Shown here: positions 16,086 through 21,884 of the stretch, in pieces
How the letters are laid out: every line of letters begins with the position of its first letter
Position numbering within the stretch: the first letter of the stretch is position 1
Assembly (NCBI GenBank): GCA_902492655.1
Contig: CABUMF010000019.1
Span: forward strand, 1 to 36,694
From: an uncultured Eubacteriales bacterium
Lineage (GTDB): Bacteria > Bacillota > Clostridia > HGM11514
Direction of reading: 5' to 3'
DNA: 36,694 nt
Position numbers and translations under genes: made by a program
Notes under the pieces: generated by a model
Seen by the model: the letters and a program-made list of their open reading frames with translations, nothing else
The model's database searches: none
Told to the model about the DNA's origin: nothing

Positions 16086-16986
16086 AATCAAACCCCAGTC
16101 TGTTTACGGTATCGGCAAATCTTTCGCCCTTTACGCCCTCGTCACGGAAAAGCACAAGTGCCTTTTCTATAACATCAATAACCTCCTGCTCCGATTCAAA
16201 AATCCTTGAAAGAGGCTTGCCCATAGCCGTTTTTTTGCCCCATCTGCCGCCAATATAAACCTTATAGCCCTCTTTTGCCTCCTCGAAAGCACCGAAGGGG
16301 CACTTTTTGTGGCATCTTCCGCAATGGTTGCAAATTTCGGGATTTATCGTTATTTTTCCGTCCTGCAAGTATGGAGCCTTCATGGGACAAACGGTTTCAA
16401 TCACGCATTTTTTGCAGCCTCTGCACTTTTTTGTGTCGGGAACGAAAATCCTCTGTCCCACAATTCCGACATCGTTAAGGTCGGGCTTTACGCAGTTGTT
16501 CGGACAGCCGCCCACGGCAATCTTGAACTTATGAGGCAATGCCGTTTCCTTATGACCTTCAAAGAAAATCTCATGTATTTTTTGGCTCAGCGAAAAGGTG
16601 TCGATAAGCCCGAACTGGCAGGTTGTTCCCTTGCATGAAACAACAGGACGAACCTTTGCGCCCGTTCCTCCCGTTTCAAGCCCCCTGCCCTTTAAAAACT
16701 TAATAAGAGAAGGGATTTTTTCATATAAAACGCCCTGAATTTCAAGAGTCATTCTTGTAGTTACCGTAACCTCGGAGGAGCCGAATAAATCCGCCGCTTC
16801 CGCAATCGTTCTGTGTTCATCGGAGGTAATTTTGCCGTTGCCCGTAATAACTCTTACATTAAAAACATCCTCATAACGCTTGTCTCTTAGACAACCCAGG
16901 CTTTTAACCTTTGCAATCTGCTGAGGCGTGAGCTTTCCTTCTTTTGGCGTCATACCCAATTCTTCAAAATCCTTGATGTTGTCCAT
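16063..16986 (-). CDS. Sirohaem/4Fe-4S nitrite-sulfite reductase family protein with ferredoxin domain
   Basis: A 307-residue protein of the nitrite/sulfite reductase superfamily, similar in layout to AsrC-type and small Dsr-like proteins. Residues 38-90 form the ferredoxin-like half (VTTRMTLEIQGV). The sirohaem-coupled cluster site is Cys118 and Cys123 with Cys161-Pro-Asn-Asn-Cys165. Two further clusters follow: Cys188/191/194/200, in which the third gap is two residues longer than usual, and a regular Cys219/222/225/229-Pro. I count four residues between Cys118 and Cys123, whereas classical enzymes have five. ATG 16986 has a GAGGAG site. No AsrA/AsrB partners are present; instead it heads an ABC importer operon. 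The true substrate is uncertain. Confidence 0.85.
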   Translation of the reverse strand: MDNIKDFEELGMTPKEGKLTPQQIAKVKSLGCLRDKRYEDVFNVRVITGNGKITSDEHRTIAEAADLFGSSEVTVTTRMTLEIQGVLYEKIPSLIKFLKGRGLETGGTGAKVRPVVSCKGTTCQFGLIDTFSLSQKIHEIFFEGHKETALPHKFKIAVGGCPNNCVKPDLNDVGIVGQRIFVPDTKKCRGCKKCVIETVCPMKAPYLQDGKITINPEICNHCGRCHKKCPFGAFEEAKEGYKVYIGGRWGKKTAMGKPLSRIFESEQEVIDVIEKALVLFRDEGVKGERFADTVNRLGFDYVEKKLV

Positions 16987-17105
16987 ATGGCATTCTCCTC
17001 GCAAAAATAGTATGTCAAATCTTCTTATATTCTAACACACACCTCAAAAATACGCAATAGTTTTTGATGTTTTTTTCAATAATCAAAAAAAATTTAAAAA
17101 ACGGG

Positions 17106-17134
17106 TTGACAAATGATAAAATATCTGCTATAAT
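17106..17134 (+). promoter_or_regulatory. Consensus sigma-A promoter of the tRNA-Gly/tRNA-Arg unit
   Basis: TTGACA (17106-17111) and TATAAT (17129-17134) are exactly 17 bases apart, 32 bases before tRNA-Gly. It has the same quality as the other tRNA promoter in this window. Confidence 0.9.
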
Positions 17135-17166
17135 CTTAAAGGTCAAGGAAATAGCGGATATAATTT

Positions 17167-17241
17167 GCGGGTGTAGTTCAATGGCTAGAATTCCAGCCTT
17201 CCAAGCTGGCCGTGTGGGTTCGATTCCCATCACCCGCTCCA
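17167..17241 (+). tRNA. tRNA-Gly (anticodon UCC)
   Basis: A 75-base cloverleaf including an encoded CCA. The acceptor stem is GCGGGTG/CACCCGC, the anticodon stem CCAGC/GCTGG encloses CTTCCAA (anticodon TCC), and the T-arm contains GGGTTCGATTCCC. Confidence 0.96.
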
Positions 17242-17264
17242 TTTTTTTGCACTGATGACGGTAT

Positions 17265-17338
17265 GCGCCAGTAGCTCAGCTGGATAGAGCATTTGCCTTC
17301 TAAGCAAAGGGTCAGGGGTTCGAGTCCCTTCTGGCGCG
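17265..17338 (+). tRNA. tRNA-Arg (anticodon UCU)
   Basis: A 74-base cloverleaf: acceptor stem GCGCCAG/CTGGCGC, anticodon stem TTTGC/GCAAA enclosing CTTCTAA (anticodon TCT, reading AGA), and T-arm GGGGTTCGAGTCCC. CCA is not encoded. Confidence 0.96.
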
Positions 17339-17346
17339 TAAATCAT

Positions 17347-17376
17347 AGTCGGGATTGTTGATGTCCCGGCTTTTTT
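17347..17376 (+). terminator. Intrinsic terminator of the tRNA-Gly/Arg unit
   Basis: GTCGGGAT (17349-17355 region) pairs with GTCCCGGC (17363-17370), with two G-T pairs, and is followed by TTTTTT. Confidence 0.85.
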
Positions 17377-17418
17377 GTTGCAAAAACAATGCTTTTGCGC
17401 AATTATTTCTTAAAACGG

Positions 17419-17447
17419 TTGACATTTCGGATGTTTTGTGGTAAAAT
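17419..17447 (+). promoter_or_regulatory. Sigma-A promoter of yajC
   Basis: TTGACA (17419-17424), 17 bases, TAAAAT (17442-17447), about 40 bases upstream of the yajC ATG. Confidence 0.85.
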
Positions 17448-17487
17448 ATTTCAATAGTTAACCAAAAACCATGAAAGGACGAATTTT

Positions 17488-17949
17488 ATGAAAAAATTAT
17501 TCGGATTACTTACAACACTTTGTGCAATACTTTCAAGCACTTATGTTTTCGCCGAAGGCGAGCAGGCAGGCGGAACACAGGGAATGCTTGTGAGCTTTCT
17601 TCCGTTCATAATTCTTATTGTGGCTTTTTATTTCATTCTCATTAAGCCTCAGAAGAAAAAGGAAAAGGAAACAAGAAATATGCTTAACTCATTGTCTGTA
17701 GGCGATGAAATTGTTACAATCGGCGGTGTTCACGGAAAAATCGTTAAGGTTAAGGAAGACACCGTTACAATCGAAACCGGAAGCGACAGAGTTAAAATCG
17801 TTTTTGAAAGAGGCGCTGTAAGCCGCGTAACAAGCAAAAACGAAAAGGCTGCAAAGGCTGAAGCCAAAGCCGAAGAAAAGCCCGTTGCAACAAGCGCAAA
17901 CGAGGAGCTTGCAAAGGAAAAAGAAGAAATGAAAAAGGACAAGGAATAA
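17488..17949 (+). CDS. yajC: Preprotein translocase subunit YajC
   Basis: YajC is a small single-span protein that joins SecD-SecF in the secretion complex. This copy has 153 residues. Residues 1-22 look like a signal peptide (LFGLLTTLCAILSSTYVFA), the main helix is at about 32-52 (MLVSFLPFIILIVAFYFILI), and the typical KPQKKKEKETRNMLNSLSVGDEIVTIGGVHGKI follows. The C-terminus is a 40-residue Ala/Lys/Glu-rich tail, making it longer than the roughly 110-residue E. coli protein. Having both a cleavable-looking leader and a second helix is unusual compared with E. coli. Ribosome binding site GAAAGGAC. It is about 0.9 kb upstream of secD-secF, the usual partners. Confidence 0.93.
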   Translation: MKKLFGLLTTLCAILSSTYVFAEGEQAGGTQGMLVSFLPFIILIVAFYFILIKPQKKKEKETRNMLNSLSVGDEIVTIGGVHGKIVKVKEDTVTIETGSDRVKIVFERGAVSRVTSKNEKAAKAEAKAEEKPVATSANEELAKEKEEMKKDKE

Positions 17950-17962
17950 TCCTGTAATAATT

Positions 17963-18002
17963 ATCCCTTCCGTGTAATAACAATTACATGGGAGGGATTT
18001 TT
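17963..18002 (+). terminator. Terminator hairpin that contains the next gene's ribosome binding site
   Basis: A 16-bp stem is formed by ATCCCTTCCGTGTAAT (17963-17978) and ATTACATGGGAGGGAT (17983-17998), with two G-T pairs and an AACA loop, followed by four T. The GGGAGGG at 17990-17996 is also the Shine-Dalgarno sequence of the ORF starting at 18004. The hairpin would therefore both end yajC transcripts and hide the ribosome binding site in read-through RNA. Confidence 0.8.
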
Positions 18003-18003
18003 C

Positions 18004-18390
18004 ATGAATAAAGACAATACTTTTGAAAACGGCATAGGAATCGGGACTGTGCTTTCCGCTGTTGTTTTCGGGGTTGCCGTAACGCTTATTCTGTTTTTAA
18101 TCGGAGCGGTATTGGTTTATTTCACGCCCTTGGGAGATAGGTTTACCGAGGTTTTCGTACTTGTCGCAACGATTTTCGGGATATTTTCAAGCGGATTTTT
18201 GTCCGTGCGCAAGCAGAGATCGAGGGGCTGGCTGAGAGGAGGAGCGGCAGGGATAATTTATGCGCTGGTAATTTTCATTGCATCGGCATTTTGCACGGAT
18301 GCAAGCCTTTTGAAGCTTGCTGTTTCAGCCGTTATATCGTTTATTTGCGGAAGCGTTGGAGGCATTTTGGGAATAAACATAAAAAAATAA
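18004..18390 (+). CDS. TIGR04086-like four-helix membrane protein
   Basis: A 128-residue protein with four hydrophobic helices (about residues 15-40, 50-68, 78-96 and 101-122) separated by short loops; the second loop is basic (VRKQRSRGWLRGGAAG). The glycine-rich pattern and the position after yajC match the TIGR04086 (YrzE-like) membrane family of Firmicutes, whose function is not known. The ATG lies seven bases after GGGAGGG, which is buried in the preceding hairpin. The family assignment is from memory of pattern and context and is therefore moderate. Confidence 0.7.
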   Translation: MNKDNTFENGIGIGTVLSAVVFGVAVTLILFLIGAVLVYFTPLGDRFTEVFVLVATIFGIFSSGFLSVRKQRSRGWLRGGAAGIIYALVIFIASAFCTDASLLKLAVSAVISFICGSVGGILGINIKK

Positions 18391-18444
18391 TAAAATTTTT
18401 AATAAAATTTGTAAAAAAGTCTTTTCAAACAGCAAAAAATATGT

Positions 18445-18485
18445 TATAATAGCATGGTGTGGTTATGTCGCACTGTGCTATTTTA
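18445..18485 (+). promoter_or_regulatory. -10 box overlapping a 13-bp dyad upstream of the small secreted protein gene
   Basis: TATAAT is at 18445-18450, with no good -35 box 17 bases upstream (TTTTCA-like). ATAGCATGGTGTG (18449-18461) pairs fully with CGCACTGTGCTAT (18469-18481), allowing G-T pairs, and TTTT follows. It may be the terminator of the preceding gene, or an operator overlapping the -10 box; both readings fit. Confidence 0.5.
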
Positions 18486-18498
18486 AGGTTGTGAATTT

Positions 18499-18798
18499 AT
18501 GAAAAAACTGTTTTGCATGATACTGTGCGTAACGGTGCTGGTGCTTTCCGCAAGCGTTTTTGCCTTGTCCGACAACGCCTCTTGCCAAGATGACGGAATA
18601 AGCTCGTTTTCCCCTCGGGAGGTTTGCATTATTCCGGACGAAAGGCAAATCGGCGAGGCTTCGGTTCAGACCGTGCTTTTGTCAAGGAGCATCATGCCGC
18701 TGTGCTTAATAAAATCAAAAAATATTCGGCAGGAGGACAAGTACTTTCCCGATATTTTAGAGCAAATTGACATCATCTCGGTGGCGCCGAGGGAATGA
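18499..18798 (+). CDS. Small secreted protein, unknown function
   Basis: A 99-residue protein with a clear N-terminal signal peptide: Lys-Lys, a hydrophobic core (MILCVTVLVLSASVFA) and an alanine cleavage region near residue 22. The mature part of about 75 residues contains Cys29, Cys44 and Cys69 and no recognisable domain. I do not recognise the family. It sits between the TIGR04086-like gene and secD, probably read with them. The ribosome binding site is weak (AAGGTTGTG). It may be a local gene of the Sec cluster or an unrelated small envelope protein. Confidence 0.6.
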   Translation: MKKLFCMILCVTVLVLSASVFALSDNASCQDDGISSFSPREVCIIPDERQIGEASVQTVLLSRSIMPLCLIKSKNIRQEDKYFPDILEQIDIISVAPRE

Positions 18799-18855
18799 TA
18801 CATATTTTGCTCGAACAAACACATTTATTTTAAATTTTTTAGGAGGAATTCTCAG

Positions 18856-20190
18856 ATGAGAACAAAAAGCATTGCAACATTTGTGGCGTTTATTCTGATA
18901 ATTGTTGTTCTTGCCGCAGTTGCCGGATTCGGTACTCCTCAAATCGGTACCTTCAAGCTCCCGAATGTATTCGGTTCGGAGGGCAACGATTCCTACGGTA
19001 TCGTTCAGGGTATTGACCTTAAGGGCGGAGCAAGACTTGTTTATCAGGTAGTTGACGAAAACGGAAACGAAATCGAACCTTCAAACAAGGAAATGACAGA
19101 CGCGGTAAGCATTATGTATTCCCGTCTTGCAAACCTCGGTTACACCGAAGCAACGGTTTCCACGCAGAACGGCAACAGAATGATTATTGAAATCCCTTCC
19201 GTTAAGGATGCGTCCGACGCAATAAGCATGATCGGCTCAACCGCAAAGCTCCAGTTTATGGATGCTGACGGAAATGTGGTACTTGAAGGCTCTGATGTTA
19301 AGGATGCAGAGGCTATGTTCGGACAGACGAACGAATCAAAGGCAAGCAGCCATTATGTATCACTTACGCTTAACTCGGACGCTGTTCAGAAGTTTGCCGA
19401 CGCAACAGAGGCATCTGCCGCAAGATCCGGTGAAACGGACGAAAACGGCGTGGCTAAAAACTATATCTCAATCGTGCTTGACGGAAAAGAATATTCAAGA
19501 CCTTCCGTTCACGAAAGAATTGAAAGCGATACCTGCATAATCACAGGTGATTTTGATGTTGAAGAAGCAAAGAATCTTGCAGGCGTAATCAAGGCAGGTT
19601 CACTTCCCTTCAATCTTAAAAACATTCAGCAGTCCGTAGTGGGTGCAACACTTGGTGAAGGCATTCTCAGCAAGAGCCTTTGGGCAGGACTTATCGGTCT
19701 TATTCTCATTCTTCTGTTCATGCTTATCGTGTACAGAGTTCCCGGCCTTATTGCCGACATTGCGCTCATCGCATATGTTGCCATTATGGGACTTATCATG
19801 GCTGTATTCAAGGTTAACTTAAGCCTTTCGGGTATTGCCGGTATCATTCTCACAATCGGTATGGCGGTTGACGCAAATGTAGTTATTTTTGAAAGAATCA
19901 AGGAAGAGCTCAGAAACGGCAAAACGGTTCGTGCAGCGGTTGATTCCGGTTTCCACAGAGCAATCACCGCGGTTATCGACTCCAATGTTACAACAATGAT
20001 TGCCGCAGTTGTGCTTTACATCTTCGGTATGAACACAATCCAGGGCTTTGCTCTTACCTTGGGTATCGGTATTATCGCCAGCATGATTACGGCGGTTCTT
20101 GTTACAAGAATTCTCCTTAAATCCCTCGTTGGTCTGGGTGTATCAAGCCCGGCTGCGTTTGGCGTGAAGGCTAAGAAGGAGGACAAATAA
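18856..20190 (+). CDS. secD: Protein translocase subunit SecD
   Basis: SecD uses the proton-motive force to complete protein export with SecF. The 444-residue protein has a first helix (residues 7-26), the conserved GIDLKGGARLVYQV near residue 54, a large external P1 domain with the VKDASDAISMIGSTAKLQFMD and NLAGVIKAGSLPFNLK motifs, then five helices at about 275-430 that include the MAVDANVVIFERIKEEL motif whose Asp is needed for function. The ATG is preceded by TTAGGAGGAATT. It is shorter than E. coli SecD (615) but normal for Firmicutes. secF follows after one base. Confidence 0.96.
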   Translation: MRTKSIATFVAFILIIVVLAAVAGFGTPQIGTFKLPNVFGSEGNDSYGIVQGIDLKGGARLVYQVVDENGNEIEPSNKEMTDAVSIMYSRLANLGYTEATVSTQNGNRMIIEIPSVKDASDAISMIGSTAKLQFMDADGNVVLEGSDVKDAEAMFGQTNESKASSHYVSLTLNSDAVQKFADATEASAARSGETDENGVAKNYISIVLDGKEYSRPSVHERIESDTCIITGDFDVEEAKNLAGVIKAGSLPFNLKNIQQSVVGATLGEGILSKSLWAGLIGLILILLFMLIVYRVPGLIADIALIAYVAIMGLIMAVFKVNLSLSGIAGIILTIGMAVDANVVIFERIKEELRNGKTVRAAVDSGFHRAITAVIDSNVTTMIAAVVLYIFGMNTIQGFALTLGIGIIASMITAVLVTRILLKSLVGLGVSSPAAFGVKAKKEDK

Positions 20191-20191
20191 T

Positions 20192-21064
20192 ATGAATTTT
20201 ACAGGAAAAAGAAAAATATTATTTACCATTCCGGCTATAATCATCATTATCGGTATTATTTCAACTATCGTAATGGGATTCAATCTTGATATTGACTTTT
20301 CGGGTGGTACCGAAATTACAATCAGCATGGGCGACAAGGAATATTCGGATGACGATGTTAAAACAACAATCGAAGATGCTTGCGGTCACGATGTTTCAAC
20401 CGTTCAGAAGATGGACAACGGCGGCGTTTTGGTTAAGCTTACGGACTATCTTAAGGACGATGAAAACAAGAGCATAAAAGACGCATTCAAGGAAAAGTAC
20501 GGTCTTGAGGACGGCGCAATTTCAATCACGGCAGTTTCCGCAACAATCGGTAACGAAATGGTCGGACAGTCGATACTTCTTTGCATAATCACCGTTATTC
20601 TCATGCTTGCTTATATCACTATAAGATTTGAGTTCAAATTCGGTCTTTGCTCCGTAATCGCACTTATTCACGACGTGCTTATAATGCTTACATTCTATGT
20701 TGTGTTCAGAATTCCGGTAAATACATCCTTCATTGCCGCAATTCTTACGATTATCGGTTATTCTATCAATGCGACTATTATCGTATTTGACAGAATAAGA
20801 GAAAACCTTCGTTCGGCTACAAAGAAAACCGATATTGACGACCTTACAAACAAGAGTATAACAAGCACAATTACCCGTTCAATCAACACATCCATAACAT
20901 CACTTATTACAATCGTTGTGATTTATGCGATGAGGATTGAATCTCTTGATGATTTCACACTTCCTCTTATGGTTGGTATCATCGCAGGTGCTTATTCTTC
21001 TGTATTCATTGCAGGTCCGATGTGGGCACTTCTTAAAAAGGGCAAGAAAGCTACAGCAAAATAA
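20192..21064 (+). CDS. secF: Protein translocase subunit SecF
   Basis: A 290-residue SecF. Helix 1 is at residues 10-30, followed by the family motif NLDIDFSGGTEITI, an external domain, and helices 2-6 at about 125-280 with the SINATIIVFDRIRENLR motif, equivalent to the functional Asp/Arg region of SecD. Its ribosome binding site (GGAGGAC) lies within the last secD codons, so the two are translationally coupled. The proteins are separate here, unlike the fused SecDF of Bacillus. Confidence 0.96.
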   Translation: MNFTGKRKILFTIPAIIIIIGIISTIVMGFNLDIDFSGGTEITISMGDKEYSDDDVKTTIEDACGHDVSTVQKMDNGGVLVKLTDYLKDDENKSIKDAFKEKYGLEDGAISITAVSATIGNEMVGQSILLCIITVILMLAYITIRFEFKFGLCSVIALIHDVLIMLTFYVVFRIPVNTSFIAAILTIIGYSINATIIVFDRIRENLRSATKKTDIDDLTNKSITSTITRSINTSITSLITIVVIYAMRIESLDDFTLPLMVGIIAGAYSSVFIAGPMWALLKKGKKATAK

Positions 21065-21071
21065 TTCTTAT

Positions 21072-21103
21072 GAGGTCGGATTAATTCCGGCCTCTTACTT
21101 TTT
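21072..21103 (+). terminator. Probable weak terminator after secF
   Basis: GAGGTCGGA (21072-21080) pairs with TCCGGCCTC (21086-21094) around TTAAT, followed by TTACTTTTT. The interrupted T-run suggests partial termination before the HAD phosphatase gene. Confidence 0.6.
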
Positions 21104-21118
21104 GAAAGGAAGATTACT

Positions 21119-21802
21119 TTGATAATTAAAGCCGCGGTTTTTGATCTTGACCACACTCTGTTTGACAGGTACGCCACATTGCGTGCAATAAAGCATTCCG
21201 TTTTTGAAAATCTTAAAGGTTATGTTTCAAAAGAGCTTGACGAGGATAAGTTTATAGAAATTCTCATTTCCCTTGATAAAAGGTATATCATTTATGAATG
21301 GGACGAGGTTATAAGGCAGCTTTATTTGTGCGGTGCGCTGCAAACCATGCCCGATGATTTTTACAGCCTTGCGATACGCCCTGGGTTTTTGAAAACCGCA
21401 ATACCCTACCCCTTTACAATCCCGACGCTGAAGGAGATAAAGGGTATGGGAATAAAGTGCGGTCTTATCACAAACGGCTCTTCCGACATACAGAGAAGCA
21501 AAATCAAAATGCTGGGGCTTGGGGAACTTATGGACGAAATTGTAGTCGGCGGAGAAGTCGGCATAAATAAGCCCTCGGTAAAGCCCTTTGAAATCTTTGC
21601 GGAAAAAATCGGAATATCTCCTTTAGAGATGCTTTATATCGGCGACAATCCGTTTAACGATGTGGAAGCTTCAAGGAACGCAGGGTACACCCCCGTTTGG
21701 GTTAAAACCTACGGCACTTGGGACGATTCGGTTGCCCCTGCAGACTATGAGGTTGATACCGTAATGGAAATACCGCCTCTTATAGATAAGCTGTCACGAT
21801 AA
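21119..21802 (+). CDS. HAD-family hydrolase (YjjG/phosphatase-like)
   Basis: A 227-residue HAD phosphatase with all four motifs: motif I DLDHTLFD (residues 9-16, nucleophile and acid Asp), motif II GLITNGSSD with the phosphate-binding Thr/Asn, motif III Lys in VGINKPSVKP, and motif IV YIGDNPFNDVEASRNAG. The helical cap between motifs I and II marks subfamily I (YjjG or haloacid dehalogenase-like). The start is TTG behind GAAAGGAAG; no ATG fits before motif I. Substrates could be nucleotides or phospho-sugars and are not readable. It follows secDF, probably by read-through. Confidence 0.9.
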   Translation: MIIKAAVFDLDHTLFDRYATLRAIKHSVFENLKGYVSKELDEDKFIEILISLDKRYIIYEWDEVIRQLYLCGALQTMPDDFYSLAIRPGFLKTAIPYPFTIPTLKEIKGMGIKCGLITNGSSDIQRSKIKMLGLGELMDEIVVGGEVGINKPSVKPFEIFAEKIGISPLEMLYIGDNPFNDVEASRNAGYTPVWVKTYGTWDDSVAPADYEVDTVMEIPPLIDKLSR

Positions 21803-21821
21803 AATTTAGTTAATATTTCTA

Positions 21822-21850
21822 TTGACAAAATGCATTATAGCGAATATAAT
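21822..21850 (+). promoter_or_regulatory. Sigma-A promoter of clpE
   Basis: TTGACA (21822-21827), 17 bases, TATAAT (21845-21850), about 34 bases before the start codon. I see no CtsR heptad repeat (GGTCAAA-type) or CIRCE element around it, although clpE is CtsR-controlled in Bacillus. Confidence 0.88.
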
Positions 21851-21884
21851 TATATAAATCACATCAAGGGAAGGAGAAATGTTT

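Noticed and set aside
17000..17160. A riboswitch (for example cobalamin) before the reductase/importer operon
   Set aside because: Only about 40 bases separate the reductase start from AT-rich sequence, too short for a cobalamin riboswitch, and no conserved aptamer core is visible.
17950..18855. A SCIFF peptide gene, often found near yajC/secDF in Clostridia
   Set aside because: No short ORF with the six-cysteine pattern is present and no radical SAM maturase gene is nearby. The 99-residue secreted protein does not match.
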